Shown here: positions 10,367-18,964 of the stretch, piece by piece
Position numbering within the stretch: position 1 is the first letter of the stretch
Layout of the letters: every line of letters begins with the position of its first letter
Assembly (NCBI RefSeq): GCF_005080965.1
Contig: NZ_CP034867.1
Location: 579,562 to 643,561, forward strand
Reading direction: 5' to 3'
Source of the DNA: Buchnera aphidicola (Macrosiphum gaurae)
GTDB lineage: Bacteria > Pseudomonadota > Gammaproteobacteria > Enterobacterales > Enterobacteriaceae
Length of the DNA: 64,000 nucleotides
Notes under the pieces: generated by a model
What the model was told of the DNA's origin: nothing
Databases searched by the model: none
Seen by the model: the letters and a program-made list of their open reading frames with translations, nothing else
Made by a program: the position numbers and the translations under genes

Positions 10367-10376
10367 ACCTATAAGT

Positions 10377-11096
10377 CTATTGTTTCAATTGAAACATTAA
10401 ATCAAAAATTTTATTACCTTGCAGGTATCCTTTTTGTTCAAATTTAGTTACAATACGTGAAATAGGACGTGTAATAAAATTATTTTCTTTAGATAAATTT
10501 TTGTAATTTTTAATATTTTTGATTTCATTTAGTATGTAGAAAGCATATGATTCTGAATCAGTAGCAATATGTAATATACCATTTATTATTAATTTTTTCG
10601 CAATTATTTTTAAAAAATCATTTTTTAAAAGCCTTCTCTTATGATGGCGTTTTTTATGCCAAGGGTCTGGAAAAAAAATTTGTATAGTCGATAAAGTATG
10701 GTCTAAAATCATATTATGCATAACTTCAATTGCATCATAATAAATAATCCTTAAATTTTGAATCTTATAAGCAGATGCAAAATTTAAACAAGACCCTATT
10801 CCTGATTTATAAACCTCTATTCCTAAAAAGTTCTTATTAGGAAAATTTATCGCATCTTTCACTAAAGACTCTCCTGATCCAAAACCAATTTCTAATACAA
10901 CTGGAGCATAACAATTAAATATAGATGATAAATTTAATGGTCTTAATTGAAAATCAATACCAATAAAAGGCCAATATTTTTGAATTGCACTTAATTGAGC
11001 TCTAGTAATACGACCTTTTCTGGACACAAAACTACGGATTTGACGTAAAAAGATACCATTAGGATTATGCCTTGGAGTCAGAATATTATCTTTCAT
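10377..11096 (-). CDS. trmB: tRNA (guanine-N7)-methyltransferase
   Basis: SAM-dependent methylation of G46 in the tRNA variable loop. 239 residues, the same length as E. coli TrmB. Visible features are the N-terminal RSFVSRKGRITRAQ, the SAM-binding VLEIGFGSGES, the EVYKSGIG segment and the family signature FFPDPWHKKRHHKRR. In E. coli trmB and yggX flank mutY in one unit; here trmB faces the opposite way to hemW and is divergent from mutY. Confidence 0.95.
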   Translation of the reverse strand: MKDNILTPRHNPNGIFLRQIRSFVSRKGRITRAQLSAIQKYWPFIGIDFQLRPLNLSSIFNCYAPVVLEIGFGSGESLVKDAINFPNKNFLGIEVYKSGIGSCLNFASAYKIQNLRIIYYDAIEVMHNMILDHTLSTIQIFFPDPWHKKRHHKRRLLKNDFLKIIAKKLIINGILHIATDSESYAFYILNEIKNIKNYKNLSKENNFITRPISRIVTKFEQKGYLQGNKIFDLMFQLKQ

Positions 11097-11214
11097 ATTT
11101 TATTTAGCATCTTATTTAAAATTGATTAAAATATTTTATCTAAAAAATATTTTTGTATTAATATTTTTTTTAAAATACACTTATAATTTTTTGTAAAAAA
11201 TGGTTTATATTATA

Positions 11215-12267
11215 ATGACAAAATATATTTTTTCACAATTAGTTTTAAACTGGTACCATAAACATGGTAGAAAAGATTTGCCATGGCAAAAAAATAAAAC
11301 GTTGTATATAGTCTGGATATCTGAAATAATGTTACAGCAAACAACAGTAAAATCCGTCATTCCTTATTTTAAAAAGTTTATGTTAAACTTTCCAAATATA
11401 AAATCTTTGAGCGATAGTAAATTAGATGATATTTTATATATATGGAGCGGTCTGGGCTATTATAGAAGAGCTCAAAATATTTATAAATCCGCACAAATAA
11501 TTACAGAAAAATATAAAGGAATCTTTCCTAATCAATTTTTAGATATTATCAAATTGCCTGGCATAGGAAGATCTACAGCGGGAGCTATTTTATCTTTATC
11601 GTTAAATTTTTATTATCCTATTTTAGATGGGAATGTAAAAAGAATTTTAATTCGTTATTATGGAATAACAAGATTTTTAAAAGACAAAAAAACAGAAAAA
11701 ATATTATGGAATATAACTGAATCAGTTACACCAATACATAACACCGGCAAATTTAATCAGGGAATGATGGATATAGGTTCATCAATTTGCACGTTTAAAA
11801 AACCCAAATGTATAATTTGTCCATTAAATAAGGAATGCATTGCTAAAATAACACAAAAATGGGAAAAATACCCTTTAAAAAATATAAAAAAAATATATCC
11901 TGAAAAAATCGCTTGGTTTATTATTATCAAATATAAAAATAGTATTTTGCTAAAAAAAAATATAGAACAAGAAATTTGGAAAAATTTATTTTGTTTTCCA
12001 AAATTTAATAACAAAAAAACAGCTTTGAATTGGTTAAAAGAAAAAGAAATAAATATAAATAAATATAAAAATATGATATCATTTTTTCATAAATTTAGTC
12101 ATTTTATTTTACATATTCATCCAATTTTAATTACAATACCCTATATTCCGGAATTTTTAAAAACAAATGAAAAAAATATTTGGTACAACTTTAAAAATCC
12201 TCAACGTATAGGATTACCTCGACCAATCGAGAAAATACTTGAATCCTTGAAAAAAGATATTTTTTAA
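11215..12267 (+). CDS. mutY: Adenine DNA glycosylase MutY
   Basis: Removes adenine mispaired with 8-oxoguanine. About 350 residues, matching E. coli MutY. Starting at 11215 (MTKYIFSQL) puts the catalytic Glu at E37 (SEIMLQQT) and the catalytic Asp at D138 (LDGNVKR), the same numbers as E. coli, with the helix-hairpin-helix LPGIGRSTAG between them. The 4Fe-4S cysteines follow in CTFKKPKCIICPLNKEC. The C-terminal MutT-like domain is present but diverged. A start five codons earlier (11200) is possible. YggX follows after 18 bases, as in E. coli. Confidence 0.95.
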   Translation: MTKYIFSQLVLNWYHKHGRKDLPWQKNKTLYIVWISEIMLQQTTVKSVIPYFKKFMLNFPNIKSLSDSKLDDILYIWSGLGYYRRAQNIYKSAQIITEKYKGIFPNQFLDIIKLPGIGRSTAGAILSLSLNFYYPILDGNVKRILIRYYGITRFLKDKKTEKILWNITESVTPIHNTGKFNQGMMDIGSSICTFKKPKCIICPLNKECIAKITQKWEKYPLKNIKKIYPEKIAWFIIIKYKNSILLKKNIEQEIWKNLFCFPKFNNKKTALNWLKEKEININKYKNMISFFHKFSHFILHIHPILITIPYIPEFLKTNEKNIWYNFKNPQRIGLPRPIEKILESLKKDIF

Positions 12268-12285
12268 AAAAGGAATATTAAAATA

Positions 12286-12531
12286 ATGAAACGTATCATT
12301 TTTTGTATGTTTTTAAAAAAAAAATCTATTGGTCAAGATTTTCAATCTTATCCAGGTGAATTAGGTGAAAAAATATATAATCATATCTCAAAAAAAGCAT
12401 GGAAAAAATGGCTGGAGAAACAGACTATTTTAATTAATGAAAAAAATCTTAATATGTTAATATTAGAAGACCGTAAAAAACTTGAAGAGTATATGAAAGC
12501 ATTTTTATTCAAAAATAAAAATATTATATAG
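12286..12531 (+). CDS. yggX: Fe(2+)-trafficking protein YggX
   Basis: Small protein linked to iron trafficking and protection of iron-sulfur clusters from oxidation. 81 residues; E. coli has 91. The sequence follows the family throughout: [47 protein letters not shown]. The last ten or so residues of the E. coli protein are lost. It sits directly after mutY, which encodes an iron-sulfur enzyme, the conserved arrangement. Confidence 0.95.
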   Translation: MKRIIFCMFLKKKSIGQDFQSYPGELGEKIYNHISKKAWKKWLEKQTILINEKNLNMLILEDRKKLEEYMKAFLFKNKNII

Positions 12532-12609
12532 TAACAATTTACGTAAAATTTTAAATATTTAAAATTTTTTTCTAATATCTATTACTCACTTTATAAAAAA
12601 ATTCGAACA

Positions 12610-13395
12610 GTGCTTATACTTGATTCTGGAGTCGGCGGACTATCTGTCTTAAAAAATATAAAAAAAAATCTACCAAAAATTAATTATGTTTATATGCTAG
12701 ATAATGAAGCGTTTCCCTATGGAAATAAAACGGAATGGTTTATACTTCAAAGAAGTATAAAAATAATCAATACAATAAAAAAAATTTATCCTATTACTAT
12801 AGTTGTTATTGCTTGTAATACAGTAAGTACTGTAGCTCTGTCTATTTTAAGAAATAAATTTAACTTGCCCATTATTGGGATATTTCCTGCTATAGAAACT
12901 GCGGAAAAGATTACTAAAAATAAAATTATTGGTTTAATAGCTACTCAAGCAACAATTAATTCTTTTTACACCAAAAACAAAATACAAAAAAATTCTTCTA
13001 ATACTATAAAAATAATAAGTACAAATAAATTAGCTTTAATAGCTGAAAAAAAAATTCGGGGTACTACAGTTTCACAAATACAATTGAAAAATATTTTTAA
13101 ACCATGGATAAATCTTTCAATATGTCCAGATACTGTTATCTTAGGTTGTACTCATTTCTCGTTATTAAGAGAAGAAATAAAAAAAATACTATGTGTAAAA
13201 TCATCAATTTATTTTATTGATTCGATAAACATAATTACATATCAAGTTAAAAATTATCTCAATCAATCTGAAATTAAGTTAAATATAAAGAAAAATATTT
13301 TTTTATATTCAAAAAAGAATGATAATTTTAAAAAATTATTAGTTTTTTTAAAAAAATATCAATTTGAAATAATTGAATATATTAATTTAAATTAA
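12610..13395 (+). CDS. murI: Glutamate racemase
   Basis: Makes D-glutamate for peptidoglycan. The two catalytic cysteines are visible in VVIACNTVST and LGCTHFSLL, with the N-terminal DSGVGGLSVLKN and NEAFPYGNKTEW. No ATG is available: the first usable codon is GTG at 12610, which places DSG at residues 5-7. The frame is open back to 12547 and residues just before the GTG (IRTV) still resemble the E. coli sequence, so a rarer start such as ATT 12601 cannot be excluded. No good ribosome-binding site is visible. The 3' end overlaps the convergent sbcB by 14 bases. Confidence 0.92.
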   Translation: MLILDSGVGGLSVLKNIKKNLPKINYVYMLDNEAFPYGNKTEWFILQRSIKIINTIKKIYPITIVVIACNTVSTVALSILRNKFNLPIIGIFPAIETAEKITKNKIIGLIATQATINSFYTKNKIQKNSSNTIKIISTNKLALIAEKKIRGTTVSQIQLKNIFKPWINLSICPDTVILGCTHFSLLREEIKKILCVKSSIYFIDSINIITYQVKNYLNQSEIKLNIKKNIFLYSKKNDNFKKLLVFLKKYQFEIIEYINLN

Positions 13396-14827
13396 AATCT
13401 TTAAAAAATAGTTTCTTATATTTTTTTAAAACATAATCTAATAATTTTTTCAATAATATTACTTTTTCTAAATCATTAGAATATTTTTTTAATAAGGATT
13501 GAATTTTTTTTTGATATTCTTCTAAAAATCTTGAATTGAAAAAATGTATGCAATGTTTTAACCACATTTCTTTTTCATCTTTATCTAGCGTGTTAAAAAA
13601 ATTACGAGCACGATAACGAAAAAATATATTTTTTAAACGAGAGTCATGGAAATCAAAATTAGTATTTTTTAAAAAAACTGGTTCAGTATTCCTTATAATT
13701 TTTATAATTTTTTTATCATGCGTATCAAAAAAAGAACTGTATATTTCTAAATCAACATTAAAATTTTTTTTAAAAACTTTTTCCCTAGAAAAAATAACTT
13801 GAATATTTTTAATAAAAAAATCATTTTCTCTTATTAAATCAACATTTTTATAAAAAAAAGAAGTCTCAATATTTAATCGAATATAATCTTGTTCTCGCAT
13901 TGTTTTAATTGGTGCTAATATAGGACAACGATTCAAGTACAAAAAAACTATTCCTAAATTAAATAAATTTTTAATAAAAATATCATCAAAAGATATTTTT
14001 TTACAAATATGTATTAATTCTCTAACATCTTTAAATAAATCAACCGCAATGACTATATTGCTATTATTTTTATCCCATAGTATGGGAAGTATAAAACTCA
14101 TATTATGACGAATAGCACCAAAATGACTAGAAATATAAATTATTGGTTGAAATTTTTTTAAGTCAATCAATTTACATATATGATTTTTTTTCCTTATTTT
14201 AAAGAAAAAATTAAAAAGTCTAGGTTGTTTTTTCTTAATAAGTTTTGCTATTTCAATGGTTGCATATACATCTGAAAGAGCATCATGTGCATTTAAATGT
14301 GCAATTTTATTTATTTCTGTTAAATCAGATAGTTTAAAACTTGGTAAACCTGATTTATTTTTAGGCCATTTTATACCACTAGGTCGCAATACATAACATG
14401 CTCGCAGTAGATTTAATAGATCCCAACGAGAATTTCCATTTTTCCAGCTCCATTCATAAGGATCAAAAAAATTCCTATAAAATATATTTCTTGTGATTTC
14501 ATCATCAAAATTAATATTATTATAACCAAGAATACAAGTGTTAGATTCTATTAAAATATTATATATTTTTTTAGAAAAATTATATTCATTAGTTCCATTT
14601 TTTTCTGTATATTGAGGGGTAATATGAGTAATTAAAACAGATTGAGGATCGGGTAAATAATCATCTGGAGGAAAACAATAAAAATACCGCGGTTTATCTA
14701 TTACGTTTAAATTCATATCTGTTCTAACACATGCAAATTGAGCAGGTTTATCTAAAGCTGGATGTATACCAAAAGTTTCATAATCATAAAACAAAAAAGT
14801 AGGCATATTTTTTTTAAATTGCATCAT
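13382..14827 (-). CDS. sbcB: Exodeoxyribonuclease I
   Basis: 3'-5' single-strand exonuclease used in recombination and mismatch repair. 481 residues against 475 in E. coli. The DEDD exonuclease domain begins FLFYDYETFG with D15 and E17; LGYNNINFDDEITRN gives the second acidic motif and LNAHDALSDVYAT the third with its His. The C-terminal SH3-like and helical domains are present but rich in Lys, Asn and Phe. An in-frame ATG at 14806 (MPTFLFYDYE) is another plausible start. The partner recombination genes are not in this window; MutL and SSB are. Confidence 0.94.
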   Translation of the reverse strand: MMQFKKNMPTFLFYDYETFGIHPALDKPAQFACVRTDMNLNVIDKPRYFYCFPPDDYLPDPQSVLITHITPQYTEKNGTNEYNFSKKIYNILIESNTCILGYNNINFDDEITRNIFYRNFFDPYEWSWKNGNSRWDLLNLLRACYVLRPSGIKWPKNKSGLPSFKLSDLTEINKIAHLNAHDALSDVYATIEIAKLIKKKQPRLFNFFFKIRKKNHICKLIDLKKFQPIIYISSHFGAIRHNMSFILPILWDKNNSNIVIAVDLFKDVRELIHICKKISFDDIFIKNLFNLGIVFLYLNRCPILAPIKTMREQDYIRLNIETSFFYKNVDLIRENDFFIKNIQVIFSREKVFKKNFNVDLEIYSSFFDTHDKKIIKIIRNTEPVFLKNTNFDFHDSRLKNIFFRYRARNFFNTLDKDEKEMWLKHCIHFFNSRFLEEYQKKIQSLLKKYSNDLEKVILLKKLLDYVLKKYKKLFFKDFNLN

Positions 14828-14925
14828 TTTCTAATTTTAATAAAATAATTAAATAAAATGTTAAACTTTCAAAAAATTAAATCAACCAATAAAAATTGAA
14901 TGAAAATATAAAAAGGCTTCTTAAT

Positions 14926-15234
14926 ATGTCAGATACAAAAAAATCGTTTAAAAATGTATTAGAATTTGTACATAAATTTAGAAGAAAAAATAAAATTAAA
15001 AGAGAAATAAGTGATATTGAAAAAAAAATAAGAGATAACCAAAAAAGAATATTACTATTAGATAATCTTAGCCAATATATTACTTCAGACATGAATTATG
15101 AAGAAATTAAGAAGATAATTTTCATGATGAAAAGTGATTATGAAGATAGAATAGATGATTATATTGTTAAAAACGCAGAATTATCTCAAGAAAAAAGAAA
15201 TTTGTCAAAAGAATTAAAATTAATTATTAATTAG
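14926..15234 (+). CDS. tmaR: PTS regulator TmaR (YeeX)
   Basis: E. coli TmaR gathers PTS enzyme I at the cell pole and lowers its activity. The 102-residue product matches it along nearly its whole length: [56 protein letters not shown]. The last eight or so residues of the E. coli protein (109) are missing. It is predicted to be almost entirely helical coiled coil. Start 14926 (MSDTKKSF) has an AAAAGG upstream; a frame reaching to 14896 adds ten residues without homology. Its target system here would be the mannitol PTS (mtlA). Confidence 0.93.
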   Translation: MSDTKKSFKNVLEFVHKFRRKNKIKREISDIEKKIRDNQKRILLLDNLSQYITSDMNYEEIKKIIFMMKSDYEDRIDDYIVKNAELSQEKRNLSKELKLIIN

Positions 15235-15244
15235 AAATATTTTT

Positions 15245-15317
15245 CTCCTCCGACTGGATTCGAACCAGTGACATACGGATTAACAGTCCGCCGTTCTACC
15301 AACTGAACTACAGAGGA
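15245..15317 (-). tRNA. tRNA-Asn(GTT)
   Basis: Cloverleaf of 73 bases with 7-bp acceptor (TCCTCTG with CGGAGGA, one G-T pair), D-loop AGTTCAGTTGGTAGAAC, anticodon loop CTGTTAA giving GTT, and T arm TGGTTCGAATCCA. The discriminator is G, as expected for tRNA-Asn. CCA is not encoded. It closely follows tmaR. Confidence 0.96.
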
Positions 15318-15452
15318 AAATAAGAATATATATATCAAAATTTTTTATATTTGTCAAATATATATAAAAAAATATTTAAAAAAATATAAAAATTTTAAAA
15401 GAGTTCTAGATTATTAGAAAAAATTGATTTATAGTATGAGGGTAAGAAAAAT

Positions 15453-15525
15453 GGCCCTTTAGCTCAGTGGTAAGAGCAGGCGACTCATAATCGCTTGGTC
15501 GCTGGTTCAAATCCAGCAAGGGCCA
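15453..15525 (+). tRNA. tRNA-Ile2 with CAT anticodon (lysidine type), not tRNA-Met
   Basis: 73 bases, acceptor GGCCCTT with AAGGGCC, anticodon stem GCGA/TCGC, loop CTCATAA with anticodon CAT, A discriminator, no encoded CCA. The body matches E. coli ileX/ileY almost base for base (AGCTCAGTGG, GCAGGCGACTCATAATCGC, GGTCGCTGGTTCAA) and differs from both initiator and elongator tRNA-Met, which have other acceptor and anticodon-stem sequences. In E. coli the C of this anticodon is changed to lysidine by TilS so that it reads AUA. AUA is very common in this AT-rich genome. Confidence 0.88.
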
Positions 15526-15665
15526 TCAAGAAAAAATAAAATTAACTTTTTCTCTATATTTTATCTAATAAAAATAAAATCATGCTTAATTTTTAATATT
15601 AATTCAAGTGATTAATATGTGAAATTCTATTCTAAATTTTTACAATTAATTAGGATTTAATTTTT

Positions 15666-16307
15666 ATGGACTGGAAAAAAGAATTTATTGATTTTTCATT
15701 TAAAAAACAAGCATTAAAATTTGGAATTTTTAAACTAAAATCAGGACGAACTAGCCCTTATTTTTTTAATTCAGGCTTACTATCTACAGGCACAGACATT
15801 ATTAAAATCGGTTTATTTTATGCTCATTCTATAGTAGATTCAAAAATAGAATTTGACATGTTATTTGGTCCAGCATATAAAGGTATTCCTATAGCTGTAG
15901 CTACTTCTATAGCGTTAAAAAGTCACTATAATTTAAATATACCATATTCTTTTAATAGAAAAGAAAAAAAAACATACGGAGAAAAAGGAGATTTAATTGG
16001 AGAGAAAATAAATAAAAAAAGAATTATTATTTTAGATGATGTAATCACATCAGGAACTGCAATACATAATTCAATTGAAATTATTGAAAAAAAAGGAGCA
16101 AAAATTTCTTCTGTATTTGTACTTTTAGATCGTAAAGAAAAAGGAAAAAGAAATTTATATACCATTAATCATCTCACAAATAAAAAAAGTTATAAAATTA
16201 CTTCCATAATAACCATTGAAGATTTAATATCTTATTTACTAGAAGATAAAAAATTAAAAAAACATATACCTGAATTAATAAAATATCGTGAAAAATATGG
16301 AATTTAA
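15666..16307 (+). CDS. pyrE: Orotate phosphoribosyltransferase
   Basis: Transfers ribose-phosphate from PRPP to orotate, giving OMP in de novo pyrimidine synthesis. 213 residues, the same as E. coli PyrE. Features: LKSGRTSPYFFNSG near the start, FGPAYKGIPIA, and the PRPP-binding loop RIIILDDVITSGTA. Its neighbour dut is convergent and 12 bases away; the two genes are also neighbours in E. coli (dut-slmA-pyrE), with slmA missing here. Confidence 0.96.
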   Translation: MDWKKEFIDFSFKKQALKFGIFKLKSGRTSPYFFNSGLLSTGTDIIKIGLFYAHSIVDSKIEFDMLFGPAYKGIPIAVATSIALKSHYNLNIPYSFNRKEKKTYGEKGDLIGEKINKKRIIILDDVITSGTAIHNSIEIIEKKGAKISSVFVLLDRKEKGKRNLYTINHLTNKKSYKITSIITIEDLISYLLEDKKLKKHIPELIKYREKYGI

Positions 16308-16319
16308 AAATGTTTTTTC

Positions 16320-16775
16320 TTAGATAAGACCAGAGTGACCAAAACCTTTTTCTGAACGGAAAGTTTTATTAAATTCTTTTACCAAAGAAAAACATGGTCG
16401 AATAATTGGAATAAATATTATTTGTGCCACTCTATCATTTGGATTTATATAAAAATCTTTATTGCTACGATTCCAGAGTGATATCATTAATTGACCTTGA
16501 TAATCAGAATCAATTAAACCAACTAAATTACCTAAAACAATACCTTTTTTATGACCTAGTCCAGATCTAGGTAAAATTAATGCTGTAATATTAGGATCTG
16601 CAATATATATTGCCAATCCAGTTGGCACTAAAATAGTTTTTTGAGACTGCAATTTAATTTTTTTTTCTAAACAAGCTCTGAGATCTAGTCCAGACGATCC
16701 TGATGTCGCATATGAAGGCAAAGAAAAATTTTTCTTTATACGTGAATCTAAAATTTTTATTTCAATATTGTTCAT
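16320..16775 (-). CDS. dut: dUTP diphosphatase
   Basis: Splits dUTP to dUMP and pyrophosphate, keeping uracil out of DNA and supplying dTMP synthesis. From the ATG at 16775 ([10 protein letters not shown]) it has 151 residues, the E. coli length; the frame is open further but the upstream part overlaps cysQ and lacks homology. The five trimeric dUTPase motifs are visible: [42 protein letters not shown] and the C-terminal [10 protein letters not shown]. Confidence 0.96.
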   Translation of the reverse strand: MNNIEIKILDSRIKKNFSLPSYATSGSSGLDLRACLEKKIKLQSQKTILVPTGLAIYIADPNITALILPRSGLGHKKGIVLGNLVGLIDSDYQGQLMISLWNRSNKDFYINPNDRVAQIIFIPIIRPCFSLVKEFNKTFRSEKGFGHSGLI

Positions 16776-16819
16776 AATAAAATTATATATTTTTTGAAAG
16801 ATGAATGTTAAACGAAAAA

Positions 16820-17569
16820 TTATAATACAGATACACAAAAACCAGAATTGATAAAAGAAGAACGAGAAGATAATGAATAACTTAAATTCTCACCCGTCCA
16901 TGTTTTGACTTTTCCACCAGCAGCAGTAACAATGGCATGACCAGCAGCAGTATCCCATATATGAGTATTCCCAAATCGCGGATAAATTTGAGCAGTTCCT
17001 TCTGCTATTAAGCAGAATTTTAATGACGAACCTAATTTTTTTAACTTATAGTTTTTTATGTCTTTTAAGTAATTTTTTAATTCTTTATCAGAATGGGACC
17101 GACTAGTAATTAATAATGGAATTTTTGATTGAGAAACATTAATTTTTTCTTTTAAACCTAATCGTCTTTCTTTCCAAGCATGATTCGAAAATGAAGAATA
17201 TAAAATATCAAAAAAAGGAGCATATATTACTCCTAGAACAGGAGATCCATTTTTAATTAAACTAATATTTACTGTAAATTCACCATTTTTTTTTAAAAAT
17301 TCTTTAGTTCCATCTAAGGGATCAATTAACCAGTAATTTTTCCAATGACGACAAATTTTAAAATCATATGATTCTTCTTCAGAAATGATTGGAAATTCGG
17401 GAGAAATAGATAGAAGGCCTCTTTTAATTATATTATTAACTGTATAATCAACATTGGTTATAGGAGTATCATCTACTTTATAAGAAACGTTTATAAATTT
17501 TTCAGAATTGTAAAAATTCATAATACAACTACCGGCACGACGTGCCAATTCACAAATTTTATCTAACAT
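16820..17569 (-). CDS. cysQ: 3'(2'),5'-bisphosphate nucleotidase CysQ
   Basis: Removes the 3' phosphate of PAP, the by-product of sulfate reduction, so its retention fits an active sulfate-assimilation pathway. 249 residues against 246 in E. coli. The inositol monophosphatase-family motifs are [20 protein letters not shown], the metal-binding [10 protein letters not shown] and the C-terminal [17 protein letters not shown]. In E. coli cysQ also lies just beyond rplI in the 95 min region, as here. Confidence 0.95.
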   Translation of the reverse strand: MLDKICELARRAGSCIMNFYNSEKFINVSYKVDDTPITNVDYTVNNIIKRGLLSISPEFPIISEEESYDFKICRHWKNYWLIDPLDGTKEFLKKNGEFTVNISLIKNGSPVLGVIYAPFFDILYSSFSNHAWKERRLGLKEKINVSQSKIPLLITSRSHSDKELKNYLKDIKNYKLKKLGSSLKFCLIAEGTAQIYPRFGNTHIWDTAAGHAIVTAAGGKVKTWTGENLSYSLSSRSSFINSGFCVSVL

Positions 17570-17614
17570 TTTACGCCATATTTTTAAAGGTATTAGAAAA
17601 AAAAATTAATTAAA

Positions 17615-18067
17615 TTAATTTTTTGAAATTATATTAACTATAAAATTAATAGAAACTTTGACATGTGGTTGAAAAATAACTACGTGCTCACCAACTTGAC
17701 GAAGCAAACCGTTAGGCAATCGAATTTCTTTTTTATTGATTTTTATACCTAACAATGTAATTTCTTTAATAATATCTCTAACACCTACGGAACCAAATAT
17801 CTTACCTTCTTTTCCAACTTTAGATGAAATAGTTATAGAACTTATTTTTTTTAATTTTTCAGCCCTGGATTCAGCTATAAGAAATTTACTAATATTTTCT
17901 TGTTCTAAAGCGAGACGTTGAGCTTCAAAAGATTCAATATTTTTTTTATTAGCTACAATAGCTTTTCCTTTTGGAATTAAAAAATTTCTTGCATAACCAG
18001 ATTTTACATTTATAACTGAACCTGAATCACCTAATTTTTGAATTTTAGATAAAAGTATAACTTCCAT
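17615..18067 (-). CDS. rplI: 50S ribosomal protein bL9
   Basis: Large-subunit protein with two RNA-binding domains joined by a long helix. 150 residues against 149. N-terminal domain MEVILLSKIQKLGDSGSVINVKSG.., with YARNFLIPKGKA, then the linker helix and C-terminal domain (KVGKEGKIFGSVG, IRLPNGLLRQVGEH). A strong AAGGAG stands twelve bases before the ATG. Third gene of the rpsF-rpsR-rplI unit. Confidence 0.97.
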   Translation of the reverse strand: MEVILLSKIQKLGDSGSVINVKSGYARNFLIPKGKAIVANKKNIESFEAQRLALEQENISKFLIAESRAEKLKKISSITISSKVGKEGKIFGSVGVRDIIKEITLLGIKINKKEIRLPNGLLRQVGEHVVIFQPHVKVSINFIVNIISKN

Positions 18068-18112
18068 AATTTATTATTCTCCTTTTTTTTATAATATAAA
18101 AATTAAATTATT

Positions 18113-18355
<243 letters not shown>

Positions 18356-18458
18356 TCATTACAAATGATAAAATTTTTTATATGATTTTTTTATAAAATA
18401 TATTACAAAGTTCAAGTTTAATTAAGAATTTTTTTTAAACATAGTAGAATATACTAAA

Positions 18459-18800
18459 CTATTTTTTTTCTTTTTTATCATCTTTTAATTTTAAAATAGG
18501 AGATGATTCAACTATTGCTTTTTTCATAGACATAATCATATTGCGAAGGATTGTATTATCAAAACGGAATTCTGTTGCTAGAAGAGTTATGGTTTTAGGA
18601 AAGACTTCTATGTTCATTAAAATATAATGTGCTTTTTGCAATTTATTTATTGAATACGATAATTGACGTCTACCCCAATCTTCTAAACGGTGTATGATTC
18701 CGCCGTCATTGCTGATAATTTTTTTATATTTTTCAAGTAATAATGATATTTTTTCGCTATGATCAGGATGAACCATAAATATTATTTCATAATGACGCAT
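18459..18800 (-). CDS. rpsF: 30S ribosomal protein bS6
   Basis: Small-subunit protein, partner of bS18. 113 residues; E. coli has 131-135, and the missing part is the acidic C-terminal tail. The ferredoxin-like core is intact: [42 protein letters not shown] and [13 protein letters not shown]. First gene of the ribosomal-protein unit. Confidence 0.97.
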   Translation of the reverse strand: MRHYEIIFMVHPDHSEKISLLLEKYKKIISNDGGIIHRLEDWGRRQLSYSINKLQKAHYILMNIEVFPKTITLLATEFRFDNTILRNMIMSMKKAIVESSPILKLKDDKKEKK

Positions 18801-18964
18801 TACGATGCTCCTTCTGGTTTATTTAGCTTCCTTACAAGATAATTTTATAAATATTTTTTAAGGAAGCAAGGAACTTTTATAAATATTAAAAATAATTAAT
18901 CTATATAGTAATTTACTTATTTAAAAAAATCAATACTATTTCATAGTTTTAAAAACAAAAATTA

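Noticed and set aside
10381-10396. 16-base perfect palindrome TGTTTCAATTGAAACA
   Set aside because: It lies inside the last codons of trmB, encoding ordinary family residues; in AT-rich DNA it is probably chance, although it could act as a weak hairpin between convergent hemW and trmB.
12610-13395. Poly(A) frameshift as the reason for the missing murI start
   Set aside because: No ATG in the other frames immediately upstream continues into murI through an A run, so a non-ATG start is the simpler explanation.
15453-15525. tRNA-Met call from the CAT anticodon
   Set aside because: Acceptor, D and anticodon stems match tRNA-Ile2, not initiator or elongator tRNA-Met.
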